A stretch of DNA of 64,000 nt from a virus, in the IMG/VR virus record IMGVR_UViG_3300035698_029931, positions 24,949-88,948 of that record. One strand, written 5' to 3'. The notes under the pieces were generated by a model. It was not told the origin of the DNA. It did not search any database and was given only the letters and a program-made list of their open reading frames with translations. Shown here piece by piece: positions 8,716 through 17,906 of the stretch. The position numbers and the translations under genes are program-made. The number at the start of each line of letters is the position of its first letter. Position 1 is the first letter of the stretch.

Positions 8716-11700
8716 ATTTACTTTAAAATCTTTTCAACAAATTTTATCTGATATGATCGCAACTGTGGGGGCAAACTCTGCATTGACAGATATCTCAGCT
8801 GGTTCTGCAGTCATTACCATGCTGGAAGCTGCTTCAACAGAAGATGCGAATTCTTATATTCAAATGCTGAATATTATTCGATCTTATAATTTAGATACAG
8901 TTGTTGGGATAGATTTAGATGATCGAGCTTACGAATATGGATTGACAAGGATCGGAAGCAACCCTGCGAACGGGTATGTAACTCTAAGTGATTCTGCGTT
9001 TAGTAAAGTTTCTACGGTTATTTATCCAGGGTTGCCAGGGCCAAGTGCAGGAAATACAACTGTCAACATCGTAGATTCCACCAGTTTCCCAGCAATTGGA
9101 GGGTCAGTTATTGTTGGAAGGGGAACCAACAACGTAGAAACAGTTCCTTATGGTTCTATAACTAATATGGGAACTTACTATCGTTTAAATTTGACGTTAG
9201 CTTTAACAAAAGATCATGGTACTGATGAAACCATTATTTTTGCACAAGGTGGCGATCGAGTTGTTCCCGCAGGTAGTGTAGTTTATGTTCCTGAATCTGA
9301 TTTGATCTCTCAAATAAATTTTATTTTGCAAGCTGATCAAACGATTTTAGATGGTGAAGTTTCTATTTTAAATTCTACAGTTATTTGTAGTCAATCAGGC
9401 ACTGTGGGTAATGTGAATATCGGTGCAATAAGATTCTACTCAACTTTACCGTTTACTACAGCAGAGGTTACTAATCCCTATTCTTTTTCTACAGGTCGAG
9501 ATGTGGAAACTGATGAACAATTAAGGGATAGGATTCGTGCCACCATACAAAGTTTAAGTCGTGGAACAGAGAAGTCGGTTTTAACAGCAGCAGTGCAGGT
9601 GACTTCATCTTATCAAAATAATAAAGTTGTATCAGCATCCTTTGTGGAAGCTACGACTTTAAATGAATTGAATTTTCTTTATATTGATGATGGTGTGGCA
9701 CTTGAACCGTGGTTTGTAGCGGAACCTTATCAATTGTTGATGGAGTATGCAGCTGGTGGAGAAAAGTTTTTACAGCTTGATAATTCAAAAACACCGTTGA
9801 CAAAAGGAAGTCTTGTAACTCAGAACAGTGAACCGTTTGGAATTATAGCTGGTCAAACACTGATCATTAGGGTTGGGGGTATTGAAGAAACCACTGTGAC
9901 TTTTGGTGGAGCAGACATGTTTGCAGTACCAGGGTCTGCAACAGCGGAAGAAGTGATAAGGGTTCTTAATGATGAAGTATCGTTCATAGAAGCCAGAACG
10001 TCCGGCAATAGAACAAAAGTTGTTATTGAAGCACTAGCTAACACTAACGAGGAAATTCAAGTTGTGGGAGGCACTGCGAACGTTGCACTGGGTTTTAAAG
10101 AGGGCGTAGATGTTTACACTTTGAAACTTTACAAAAATGATATTTTGCTAAGTAAGGATGGATGGAATGCCTATGTTATTTCTCAAAGTGGTCAACCCTT
10201 TGCGATTGTTCCTGCGACCACTTTGACCCTAAAGATTGATGACAAGCCAACGGTGCAAACGATAACATTCGGTACAGAAACTACAGCAGCAGAAGTTGCT
10301 GCATTGATAAACACACAGATAACAGGTGCGCGAGCGTATACAATTCAAATTGGAAGTTCGGTGAGAGTTGTGATAGTATCCACTAATCCTTATCCAGGAC
10401 AATCGGCAGTTGAAGTCACTGGTGGAGCTGCTAATGCTATATTGAATTTTTCCACTACAATCGTGTATGGAGCAGCAAAGGATTATTCTTTAAATAAATA
10501 CAATGGACAAATTGAATTAGAAGATGTTCTTGTGGCTGGCGATGAAGTGGTTGCAGGTTCTCCGTACACGAGGGCATTTGAAGAGTCTATCTCAGCTCAA
10601 AATTATTCTGTGGTTATTGGTCAATTATTGATTTTACAGGTGGATGATATTGTGGATAGTTCAGTCACCACTCAGATTAATGTAACTGACTTTATTGATG
10701 TCAGTTTAGCTGCAACATATGTTGATGATCATTTTGAAGACTTGTATGTTCGATTTAAAAGCACAACGACAACAGTAGCACTTCAAGGTGTTTATCGACA
10801 AATATCAGCTTATAATGGTACAACAGGTCAATTCACCACAGCTGCATTCCCTGCGATACCTCAAGTTGCAGATGTTTATGAGGTGGTTCAAATAGCCACA
10901 GCGACAGCGACAGCTTCTTTAGATTGCGATGGTGTTAACACCATGTTTGAACCTTTACTTAGGGGAGTGAGTTTTTATGGTAAAACCAAGAATCTTGACA
11001 CTTTTTTGAGAGTGCAATCGAATAGTCAAGATGAATCTGGAAGAATACGCATTCATTCCGCCACTACAGTTGTGGGCTTGGATCTTCCTACAGGAGTCAC
11101 AAACTCAGCGCAAGAGAGTAATTACGGTTTTGTGGAAAGTGGAAATGAACAGGATTTTACATTTGGTGTTGGTCAATTTATCATTTTTGTTTTTGACAAT
11201 GATTTAACTTATAAAACTGTAACAGTTAATATAGATTACGACAGTATTGTTACTGCTGGGGTTGGTGCCAGTGATTTTAGGGCTGCAAGTTTGATAACCT
11301 ATTTCACACAGCAAGACTTCTTTGTGGGATGTAGAGTCAGATTTAAATTTAATACAACTACAGCAGCTTTAAGAAATCAAATTGGGACAATAACAGCTTA
11401 TGATGAAACTAACGGTCAAATAACAGTTGCCGCACCACTTCCAGCTGCACCTGTTATTGGGGATACTTTTGAGATTATTCCAACAACAACACGCAATGTG
11501 GTTGATCTTTTTAATCATAGAACTTTTACAAATTTAGGGGTTTATTGCGATATTGAAGCAAGCTATGACGGGACGAAAGTTCAACTTACAACAAAAACCG
11601 AAGGAACTCTAGGTGCTGTTAGATGTGCAGGTGGTAATGCAAATGATTTTAGTATACCACTATTGACAGATGGTACGCTTCTGGGAGCTTCCACTGTAGA

Positions 11701-12322
11701 TTCGATTGAAGGGTTGAGTGTTGGATTGCAATTGGTCATAAACGATAGCGGAGTAGTTGGCCCTGCGGATATAACTATAACAAACATAGCGGGTGCTGCT
11801 TCGCCTTATACAGTTTCAGTTTCAGTTGATGCTGGTGGAACTGATATCAGTGGTTATTTAACGGGTAATTCAGCTTATTTTATGCCTCGAAATCAATTTG
11901 ATTTTACTCTTATTCCTGCTGAAGGAATTGATGGTTATAAAAACTATGTTGGTTTAGTTCAAGAATGTCAGTGGATAATCGACGGTAAGGATACTGATTT
12001 TGAAAATTATCCTGGCATTAAAGCGGCAGGGGTTCAAATTGAAATAAAAGCACCTGTTATGCATTATGTTGAAGTTACCATTGATGTTTCCACATCAGAC
12101 GGTTTGACATTGGCTCTTGTTAAAAATGATGTTAAATCTGCAATTAGTAATTATATAAATGGCCTGGGAGTTGGTGAAGATGTGGTTCTTAGTGAAATAA
12201 TCGCCGCTGTTATGGCTGTCACTGGTATTGTGGATTCAAGTATTCTCACTCCGACTGCGAATGTTTTAATAGCTGCCAATGAGTTGGCTCGCATTTCAGA
12301 AACCGATATTATAGTAGGGTAA
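8708..12322 (+). CDS. Baseplate wedge protein, gpJ/gp6-like with inserted beta modules
   Basis: 1204 aa from ATG 8708 (AAGGAG at 8693-8698 decides against an in-frame GTG at 8699). The N-terminus (LTDISAGSAVITMLEAASTEDANSY, about residues 23-47) and the C-terminus (VEVTIDVSTSDGLTLALVKNDVKSAI...) are typical of the P2 gpJ/T4 gp6 wedge family. The protein is about twice the usual length. The extra part holds two copies of a beta module ending GG(T/A)AN(V/I)AL(G/N)F (about residues 377-463 and 494-580) and two copies of another (ITAY..GQ(I/F)T.A..P, about 660-728 and 854-924). Confidence 0.8.
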   Translation: MAEFTLKSFQQILSDMIATVGANSALTDISAGSAVITMLEAASTEDANSYIQMLNIIRSYNLDTVVGIDLDDRAYEYGLTRIGSNPANGYVTLSDSAFSKVSTVIYPGLPGPSAGNTTVNIVDSTSFPAIGGSVIVGRGTNNVETVPYGSITNMGTYYRLNLTLALTKDHGTDETIIFAQGGDRVVPAGSVVYVPESDLISQINFILQADQTILDGEVSILNSTVICSQSGTVGNVNIGAIRFYSTLPFTTAEVTNPYSFSTGRDVETDEQLRDRIRATIQSLSRGTEKSVLTAAVQVTSSYQNNKVVSASFVEATTLNELNFLYIDDGVALEPWFVAEPYQLLMEYAAGGEKFLQLDNSKTPLTKGSLVTQNSEPFGIIAGQTLIIRVGGIEETTVTFGGADMFAVPGSATAEEVIRVLNDEVSFIEARTSGNRTKVVIEALANTNEEIQVVGGTANVALGFKEGVDVYTLKLYKNDILLSKDGWNAYVISQSGQPFAIVPATTLTLKIDDKPTVQTITFGTETTAAEVAALINTQITGARAYTIQIGSSVRVVIVSTNPYPGQSAVEVTGGAANAILNFSTTIVYGAAKDYSLNKYNGQIELEDVLVAGDEVVAGSPYTRAFEESISAQNYSVVIGQLLILQVDDIVDSSVTTQINVTDFIDVSLAATYVDDHFEDLYVRFKSTTTTVALQGVYRQISAYNGTTGQFTTAAFPAIPQVADVYEVVQIATATATASLDCDGVNTMFEPLLRGVSFYGKTKNLDTFLRVQSNSQDESGRIRIHSATTVVGLDLPTGVTNSAQESNYGFVESGNEQDFTFGVGQFIIFVFDNDLTYKTVTVNIDYDSIVTAGVGASDFRAASLITYFTQQDFFVGCRVRFKFNTTTAALRNQIGTITAYDETNGQITVAAPLPAAPVIGDTFEIIPTTTRNVVDLFNHRTFTNLGVYCDIEASYDGTKVQLTTKTEGTLGAVRCAGGNANDFSIPLLTDGTLLGASTVDSIEGLSVGLQLVINDSGVVGPADITITNIAGAASPYTVSVSVDAGGTDISGYLTGNSAYFMPRNQFDFTLIPAEGIDGYKNYVGLVQECQWIIDGKDTDFENYPGIKAAGVQIEIKAPVMHYVEVTIDVSTSDGLTLALVKNDVKSAISNYINGLGVGEDVVLSEIIAAVMAVTGIVDSSILTPTANVLIAANELARISETDIIVG

Positions 12323-12324
12323 TT

Positions 12325-13587
12325 ATGGATAGATTAGAAAGACTTTACAGTTTTATGCCATCTTATTATCATGCTGAATCTAGCGAATATATTAACGCTA
12401 CTTTTAAAGCATTTGCTGAGCAAGATCAGTTGATAGAAAGCGCAGTTGATGATGCTAAAGATCAATTGTATGTAAGTCGGGCTGTTCATAATTATCTTGA
12501 TTATTTATCTTCTAATTTTGATATTTCAAGGCCCACAGATATACTTTATTTTATTGACAGTAAATTTAGAGAACTTATCCCTGTTTTGAGTTATTGGCCG
12601 AAGCAAGTGAAACCTACTATTTACAAATGTTTGGAATTGTTTTGGAGTATCGAATACTTACACTCTACATCTACTAGTGGGAACTTTGAAACTTTTAATT
12701 TAGTTGGTGGTGAGACTTTGAGTTTTACTGTAGATGAAACAAAAGAAATATCTGTGACATTTTTAGCAGAAGATTTTGCAGTTCCAGGAGCCGCAACTGC
12801 TCAAGAAGTTGTTGATCGTATTAATGAATGGGTGCCAGAATACGTCATTGCACACACTTACCATGACAAACTTTTAAATCAAATACACGTTCGGATAAGC
12901 ACTTTGACTTTTGGTTTGGCTGGAACTGTTCAAATAACAGGAGGTACTGCGAATGTTGCATTAGCTTTTGATACAGATAAACATCAATATACAAAAGTCA
13001 GCTTACATGAGTTGAATCCGAATGAATTGATAGTGAGGATGCCCAAGAAGATTATACTGGAATATGACACACTATTGTGGTCTCATCATTTCCATGCAGA
13101 TGCAACAATTGTAGATAGTAGACCAGTCGTTGATGCAACGCATCCATATTGGCCAGGATCTTTCTTTTATGATCGACCAACAGGATCAAGTATTCATATT
13201 ACTAGTACGGTTACGACTTTACAACAATCCATTGGAGCGTCTGGGCATTATGCTGCTGTAACATTTGCCGACACTTCTCAATTTCCAGGAGCAGGCGGTC
13301 ATATTGTTTTTGATTTTGGTGGAAATGAGCAGGAAGTTGTAAAATATCTTTCTCGCCCAAACAACACAACCTTATTGCTAGATGCTACGTATCCATTTGT
13401 TTATTCGCATGGTATCGGTGATAGAGTCAATTTATGCTATCCTACGCCATATAAACCGCGTATAACTGGTGTTGATTATCCAATATTTTTTGTTGATACA
13501 GAAATAGCGTACGAGTTAATCAGTCGATTTATTTTGTTGTTGAAAGCAGCGGGAATTGTTGTGAGATGGATATTAGAAGATGATTAA
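12325..13587 (+). CDS. Baseplate/tail protein, gpI-like position
   Basis: 420 aa. The N-terminus (MDRLERLYSFMPSYYHAES) followed by a helical region resembles P2 gpI-like proteins encoded directly after gpJ. Residues about 120-215 carry a third copy of the beta module found twice in the preceding wedge protein (SFTVDETKEISVTF...TGGTANVALAF). The C-terminal part is beta-rich. It starts 2 nt after the gpJ-like stop. Likely function: it links wedge and fibres. The family call is by context. Confidence 0.55.
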   Translation: MDRLERLYSFMPSYYHAESSEYINATFKAFAEQDQLIESAVDDAKDQLYVSRAVHNYLDYLSSNFDISRPTDILYFIDSKFRELIPVLSYWPKQVKPTIYKCLELFWSIEYLHSTSTSGNFETFNLVGGETLSFTVDETKEISVTFLAEDFAVPGAATAQEVVDRINEWVPEYVIAHTYHDKLLNQIHVRISTLTFGLAGTVQITGGTANVALAFDTDKHQYTKVSLHELNPNELIVRMPKKIILEYDTLLWSHHFHADATIVDSRPVVDATHPYWPGSFFYDRPTGSSIHITSTVTTLQQSIGASGHYAAVTFADTSQFPGAGGHIVFDFGGNEQEVVKYLSRPNNTTLLLDATYPFVYSHGIGDRVNLCYPTPYKPRITGVDYPIFFVDTEIAYELISRFILLLKAAGIVVRWILEDD

Positions 13588-13633
13588 AAGTTTTTTAAGA
13601 TATAAAATATAGTTTAATAAATGAGGAGTTAAA

Positions 13634-14734
13634 ATGGCCCAACAAACAAAACTTATTATGTATGCACAGGAGCGTTACGATTTACCAGATTTTAACACTT
13701 TGCAATCTTTAATAGAAACCGATGAACAACTATTGAATAAAGGTGCTATTTCAGGGTTAAATTGTTATATTTTGGGTGGTTTTGTGGTAACTCACGTAGT
13801 TCCACCGAGTCTGAATATTAGCATCAATCCGATAGGTTCTGTTTTGATAGATGGTGCAAATGATGGCAGTTTATACTATGGTCCAGCTGGAACTGCATTG
13901 TTAACGGATACAGCAGTGGATGGCACCACAACTTATTTTTGGCTTGAGACCGATTTCCAAGGTGGTACGCCAGCAGTTAGAACCTTTTGGGATCCTGCTT
14001 CAATGGTTGGTGTTGGAGCTGAATTTAATCAAATAGTCAACACTCAAAGAGAATTGATTGTTACTTTGAATAAAAACACAACGGGATTCCCTGTTTCTGG
14101 AACTACAATCCCATTGTGCAAAACAACTGCGATTGCTGGTAATATCACCACTTTTACAGATTGTCGTCAAATGTTGTTTAGACTGGGGTCAGGTGGGAAT
14201 GCTCCAAATTTAGATTATGTATACCCATGGATAGCGGGTAGAGGCGAACCTGGGGTTTCTGGTGCTGTTGGTATATTCAGTGGTGGAGATAAACAGCTTG
14301 AAAATTTAAAAGATAGTTTAGATGCTATAATGTCAATGATTAAAGAAATTAAATTTGGTAGTGCAACAGGTGCTGCAGCTGTTTGGTACGCACCTGCACA
14401 TTCTAGTTTAGCAGATGTTTCTATTGCTATGACGGGTGGTGGAGTTTGGTCTTGGGCTTTGGGAACTGGAAGAGTTACACTTACGGCTGATGCAACAATA
14501 TTGATACCTGGTACAGCTTTTATTAATACGATTGATTTTACTGATCCAGAAGGAACTGGAAATGCATGGATAAGCATGCCAGCAAACGGGAATGTAGCTT
14601 ATGTTGATATTGATAGAACTTCAAATGCAGTTTTAACCGCCACAGTCGTGGCTTCTTCGGCATACGTTCCAGCACCAGATAGATTTATAATGATACGTAG
14701 AATCAGTGACGCTGTTTATATTGGTATGGCATAA
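13634..14734 (+). CDS. Tail fibre or baseplate-rim protein
   Basis: 366 aa, beta-rich with Gly/Thr/Ala and few charges, no signal peptide. The N-terminal helix (QERYDLPDFNTLQSLIETDEQLLNKG) looks like an attachment segment and the C-terminal part (ATGAAAVWYAPAHSSLADVSIAMTGG) like a fibre shaft or head. RBS GAGGAG at 13622. The short upstream gap (13588-13633) contains TATAAAATATAG, which may be a promoter. Receptor-binding or adaptor role inferred from location. Confidence 0.5.
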   Translation: MAQQTKLIMYAQERYDLPDFNTLQSLIETDEQLLNKGAISGLNCYILGGFVVTHVVPPSLNISINPIGSVLIDGANDGSLYYGPAGTALLTDTAVDGTTTYFWLETDFQGGTPAVRTFWDPASMVGVGAEFNQIVNTQRELIVTLNKNTTGFPVSGTTIPLCKTTAIAGNITTFTDCRQMLFRLGSGGNAPNLDYVYPWIAGRGEPGVSGAVGIFSGGDKQLENLKDSLDAIMSMIKEIKFGSATGAAAVWYAPAHSSLADVSIAMTGGGVWSWALGTGRVTLTADATILIPGTAFINTIDFTDPEGTGNAWISMPANGNVAYVDIDRTSNAVLTATVVASSAYVPAPDRFIMIRRISDAVYIGMA

Positions 14735-14746
14735 AAGGAGATTGAT

Positions 14747-15988
14747 ATGGCATTAATGAGATTGGATAATGGTGAATCAGGTGAACTCGCAACTCCATTG
14801 ACTAAACAACATTTAGAGTATGTTGGAGGTGCTACTTTAACAGAGGCAGATTCTCAGCCTGATTACAACACTCTTATCGCACCTAAAGTGGTGCATGGAT
14901 TTGCTAATTTAGAGGATTTAACACTGGCATTAGCTAAGGTTGGAGATCTGTTCACTAATCGGTATGGTGATGATATATTTGGAATATTGGAGTGGCAGGC
15001 AGCAGCCCAAGCAGATTTTATTAATGGAGCTATTCTCAACATAGGTAATGGAGCTGTTATCAATGTATTGTCTGGAGGAGAAATAGAATGTCGATCTGGA
15101 GCGATAGTGGATTTTCAAGATGGTTGTACACCAAGTTTTGCAACCACCCCAGGAGCTCCGTTTACTGTTGCTGCTGGTGCAGCTGTGGTCACCAATTTAG
15201 ATGCAGACAAAGTTGATGGTGCAAATGCATCTGCAACTCCATCAAATGGCATAATTGTTATTGCTAATGCTAATGGGTTTTTAACAACTCCAGCAGCTGC
15301 TCCTACAGTTAATTATGAAGTGGCGAATAAAAAATATGTTGATGATTCGTCAGGAGCTATAATCGATCATGATCATTCGGTTAGTGGCACCAACCATGGT
15401 GGACAACTTGTTCCTGGAACGATATTTGCAGCAGGTAATAAAACTGGAACAGGCAAAGCGGTTCTTGATGAATTTCCAACTATAAAAGCTCCGACGATAT
15501 CTCCTACAAGTGCAAGTGCCTTTATATCTGCTCATGAATATTATAGAGCGGATGGAACGCCTGTTTATATGCAGGAAAAGGGGGAAGCTCGAACTCAAGT
15601 TGATGCGTCTTACGCTATAACAACTGTTGCAGATGCAAATAATCGTAGGACTTATATATTCTATTGTACATATACTGCTACTGGGGCTGGAGATGTTTGG
15701 ATTGATGTATTTGATGCAACATTGCATGCAAGCGATGATCAAATAATGATACATGTTGAGGTAATGGGTTCAGATATTACTGGGGCAGCCTCATATTTAC
15801 TTTGTGATGGAATGTGGCACTCAAGAAGGGGTGTTGGTGGCACCACGTTTGTTGGTGATGCGGGGTCAACTGGAGGGTGTGCGCAACAAATGGCGTGGGA
15901 TGGAACAAGTAAGATGACGTATTCATTAAATCGCGATGATACAGTAGCAACGAGATATATGGTTAAAGCTACAGTGCAGGCTTGTTAA
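14747..15988 (+). CDS. Tail fibre protein
   Basis: 413 aa. It contains the ANKKYVDDSSG motif (about residues 193-203) common in phage tail fibres, and a Gly-rich repetitive stretch (IGNGAVINVLSGGEIECRSG). The C-terminal 130 residues are Trp/Gly/Cys-containing and could be the host-binding tip. RBS AAGGAG precedes the ATG. It overlaps the next ATG by one base (TAATG). This is likely a receptor-recognition gene and thus host-range determining (inference). Confidence 0.65.
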   Translation: MALMRLDNGESGELATPLTKQHLEYVGGATLTEADSQPDYNTLIAPKVVHGFANLEDLTLALAKVGDLFTNRYGDDIFGILEWQAAAQADFINGAILNIGNGAVINVLSGGEIECRSGAIVDFQDGCTPSFATTPGAPFTVAAGAAVVTNLDADKVDGANASATPSNGIIVIANANGFLTTPAAAPTVNYEVANKKYVDDSSGAIIDHDHSVSGTNHGGQLVPGTIFAAGNKTGTGKAVLDEFPTIKAPTISPTSASAFISAHEYYRADGTPVYMQEKGEARTQVDASYAITTVADANNRRTYIFYCTYTATGAGDVWIDVFDATLHASDDQIMIHVEVMGSDITGAASYLLCDGMWHSRRGVGGTTFVGDAGSTGGCAQQMAWDGTSKMTYSLNRDDTVATRYMVKATVQAC

Positions 15989-16242
15989 TGCCAGAAAAAA
16001 AAGAAAATGATATATACATAAGAGATAGGGATAGCAAAAGTTATCGGCTTGCATTCTGGAGTTTCGTTGCTTCTCTTATTTTTGTATTTTTAGGAATTAT
16101 AGAACATGTTCAATATGGAGACTTTATGTTGAAATTTAGAGCGGTGGAAGGTCAAGTTGTTTTGTTTCTACTTACTCCTTGCCTAAGTTTATATGGATTT
16201 CGTAGATATACAGATTATCTAGTGAAGAAAGGCGAAAAATAG
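15988..16242 (+). CDS. Small two-TM membrane protein (holin candidate)
   Basis: 84 aa from ATG 15988, which overlaps the stop of the fibre gene. There is a charged N-terminus of about 22 residues, then two hydrophobic segments (LAFWSFVASLIFVFLGIIE and VVLFLLTPCLSLYGF) separated by a short loop, and a basic tail (VKKGEK). Length and topology fit a class II-type holin, but no endolysin lies next to it in this window, so it may instead be another inner-membrane protein. Confidence 0.45.
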   Translation: MPEKKENDIYIRDRDSKSYRLAFWSFVASLIFVFLGIIEHVQYGDFMLKFRAVEGQVVLFLLTPCLSLYGFRRYTDYLVKKGEK

Positions 16243-16271
16243 GGAGGGGTAACCCCTACTCTTTTTTATTA
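16240..16271. terminator. Bidirectional Rho-independent terminator
   Basis: The inverted repeat AGGGGTAACCCCT sits between convergent genes, with TTTTTT downstream on the plus strand and TATTTTT downstream on the minus strand. It would end both the tail operon and the minus-strand accessory operon. The TAG stop of the minus-strand gene lies within it. Confidence 0.7.
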
Positions 16272-16447
16272 TCTCCCTTTAAATATAACGGCTCAAACTT
16301 CCAATGTCTATAAGATTCATGTTTTCTACCGTTACAAGTTAAACACTTCCATCGCTTGTATTCTTTTTGAGTCCAAGGACTAACTTTTTCAAACAGTCTG
16401 TTCCCTTTACATCTAGGACAAAACAATATTTTAGTTCCTTCCCTCAT
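16256..16447 (-). CDS. Small zinc-ribbon protein
   Basis: 63 aa with two Cys pairs (CPRCKGN and CLTCNGR) about 25 residues apart, a typical four-Cys zinc ribbon, plus several aromatic and basic residues. It is the last gene of the minus-strand operon and lies 3 nt from the previous gene. RBS-like AAGGAAAATGAG upstream. Function unknown; nucleic-acid binding is possible. Confidence 0.6.
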   Translation of the reverse strand: MREGTKILFCPRCKGNRLFEKVSPWTQKEYKRWKCLTCNGRKHESYRHWKFEPLYLKGDNKKE

Positions 16448-16450
16448 ATC

Positions 16451-16864
16451 TCATTTTCCTTGCATAAATTCATTGTGCCCCATCTCTACCTCTTCGTACA
16501 GCCTAGCTATCTGCTTACAATGCTCATCTTCTCTGCGTTGGTACTTAACTATCTCCCTATCCTTCTCGTCTAACAGTTCTTGTATGAAGGCTTGTAGTTC
16601 AAGAAAGCCACCAAGGTCAGCCAAGTCATATACTCCACCTTTTACCTGAAGACCTTTCTTCTTAATTATGTCGAAGATAAGTTCTCTTAGCTTTTCCTTC
16701 CAGTCTTTAGGCTTATCACACCTAGCGCACCCCAACTGAACAATACCAAACTTCTTCATCACCTTAATTACTTCATCGAAGAAGTCTGACATTGACACAG
16801 CCTTATCTAATTCATTTCCTCTTACATGCATGAAGCTGACTTCACTTTTCTCTGAATCAATCAT
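16451..16864 (-). CDS. Hypothetical helical protein
   Basis: 137 aa, mostly predicted helix, with charged coiled-coil-like C-terminus (QELLDEKDREIVKYQRREDEHCKQIARLYEEVEM). A GCARCDKP segment gives a single Cys pair. RBS AGGAGT upstream of the ATG. The family was not recognised. It lies at the end of an accessory operon of probable anti-defence genes, but nothing in the sequence gives a function. Confidence 0.6.
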   Translation of the reverse strand: MIDSEKSEVSFMHVRGNELDKAVSMSDFFDEVIKVMKKFGIVQLGCARCDKPKDWKEKLRELIFDIIKKKGLQVKGGVYDLADLGGFLELQAFIQELLDEKDREIVKYQRREDEHCKQIARLYEEVEMGHNEFMQGK

Positions 16865-16913
16865 CTTACACTCCTATGTAAACATTTGTAAAATTATAAG
16901 CATCAGGTTTTGG

Positions 16914-17291
16914 TTATACCTCATAATAGCCATCTTTGTTGGGTGTGGCTGGCCATATTATTTTATCATAGGGCTGTAGAAGCATAATTTTCTGCACTTC
17001 TTCCATAGAACCATATAGCGTTGTGGTTAAGTACCATATTGAATTGATCGCATTCACTACCCTGTTGATTAGAGCCGGTGCTAATAATAGCTTGGGTTCT
17101 TCTTCTACATAAAATTCCCAATTGTCATCAATTTTTTCATCAATATCCCATGAATTTTCGCGGTTAGATCTACTGAATGTGTCTTTACCAAAAAACATTT
17201 TATCACCTACATAGAGTATCTTTATGTAGCAGTTTTCGCTCCATGCTTTCTTTCTTACTTTTCTTCCTACCATACTTTTTGTTATTAGCAT
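16914..17291 (-). CDS. Tad2-like (DUF2829-like) protein, possible anti-Thoeris sponge
   Basis: 125 aa. The first 66 residues follow the pattern of short Tad2/DUF2829-type phage proteins: GRKVRKKAWSENCYIKI at the start and DDNWEFYVEEE at the end, compared with the usual KKVRRKxWxxxxYI ... ADDWExYEE. Tad2 proteins bind the signal molecules of Thoeris defence. Residues 67-125 are an extension not usual for the family (two helices and WPATPNKDG). RBS AAAGGAG. Assignment is from remembered family consensus, so it is tentative. Confidence 0.45.
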   Translation of the reverse strand: MLITKSMVGRKVRKKAWSENCYIKILYVGDKMFFGKDTFSRSNRENSWDIDEKIDDNWEFYVEEEPKLLLAPALINRVVNAINSIWYLTTTLYGSMEEVQKIMLLQPYDKIIWPATPNKDGYYEV

Positions 17292-17303
17292 TTTATTTCT
17301 CCT

Positions 17304-17669
17304 TTAGATATTTAACAATGTTTTCTCAATAGCCAATACGATAGCTAGGGAGGGTGTAGGTGCTGTTGCTTTTGCAGCAATGTTAGGCCCTAGATACCCC
17401 CATGACTTACTAAAACTTATGTCACATTCTTTATCAAAAAAACTCATAACAAAATAACGGTAGCCTTTTTCTCTCATCTTATCCACAAGCATAAAAGCAT
17501 CTGCTATGTTATCGCAGAAATTGGGCAATCCCAGCATAAGATTACCATTGCAAAACCAATCAGTGCTGTGGATGTCAGACCCTATCCCATTTACCCCCAC
17601 AACCCATGACTTTTTTTCCCACCCTAGAACCTTCTCAGCCATCAGTTTATTTAGCTTCTGTTTGTCCAT
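17304..17669 (-). CDS. Phage ABA-sandwich (BC1872-like) protein
   Basis: 121 aa from ATG 17669, chosen because AAAGGGGATGAT precedes it and the longer frame would run into the upstream structured RNA. The pattern LNKLMAEKVLGWE ... DIADAFMLVDKMREKG ... ATAPTPSLAIVLAIEKTLL matches the widespread phage ABA-sandwich domain family of unknown function. It is the gene directly after RNA element 1. Confidence 0.6.
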   Translation of the reverse strand: MDKQKLNKLMAEKVLGWEKKSWVVGVNGIGSDIHSTDWFCNGNLMLGLPNFCDNIADAFMLVDKMREKGYRYFVMSFFDKECDISFSKSWGYLGPNIAAKATAPTPSLAIVLAIEKTLLNI

Positions 17670-17686
17670 ATCATCCCCTTTAAATA

Positions 17687-17899
17687 TTAACAGCGTAGAG
17701 CATGGCAAGATTCGAACTTGCTTGTCAATACGGGTGGCAACCAACTGTAGGACTTTTCAGTCCACCCACACGGGGAGCTTTCTTCGCACAGTGCCACAGA
17801 GTGCTTGTTACTCCGTAGGCGTCCCGTATCAACACTCTAGCTTCTTACCGACACTATTAGCATAGGTGTTCCCACCACGCCGCACGCCCTAGCTGTTAA
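17687..17899 (-). ncRNA. Structured tRNA-like RNA, element 1
   Basis: Read on the minus strand. The outer helix pairs TTAACAGC-T-AGGGCGTG with CATGCTCT-A-(C)-GCTGTTAA, 17 bp with one bulged C. Just inside the 3' side is a perfect T-arm, GCAAG-TTCGAAT-CTTGC. A D-stem-like GCGT/ATGC follows the 5' strand. The interior is far longer than in a tRNA and holds further helices: AGAGTG/CACTCT, GGGTGG/CCACCC, and the hairpin GGACT-GAAA-AGTCC. No anticodon arm or tmRNA tag frame could be placed. It lies in the operon between rtcB and the ABA-sandwich gene. Confidence 0.6.
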
Positions 17900-17906
17900 A
17901 GATCAA
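17894..17906 (-). promoter_or_regulatory. boxA-like antitermination sequence
   Basis: TTGATCTTTAACA on the minus strand differs by one base from the core of the E. coli rrn boxA (TGCTCTTTAACA). It contains the TGA stop of rtcB and runs straight into RNA element 1. Confidence 0.5.

Noticed and set aside
15350-15754. 134-aa minus-strand frame in the fibre gene
   Set aside because: Cys/Ser/Arg-biased antisense shadow, no RBS, lies fully within the fibre gene.
17304-17744. Longer start (17744) for the ABA-sandwich gene
   Set aside because: The extra 25 codons run into RNA element 1 and have no RBS; ATG 17669 has AAAGGGGAT.
17696-17890. RNA element 1 as tmRNA or a normal tRNA
   Set aside because: It has a T-arm and an acceptor-like helix, but no tag reading frame, no GGGGCU-type 5' end, no clear anticodon arm, and a core far longer than a tRNA.
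17696-17890. Group I intron in a tRNA
   Set aside because: The insert is too short and the conserved P7/R-S core sequences are not visible.
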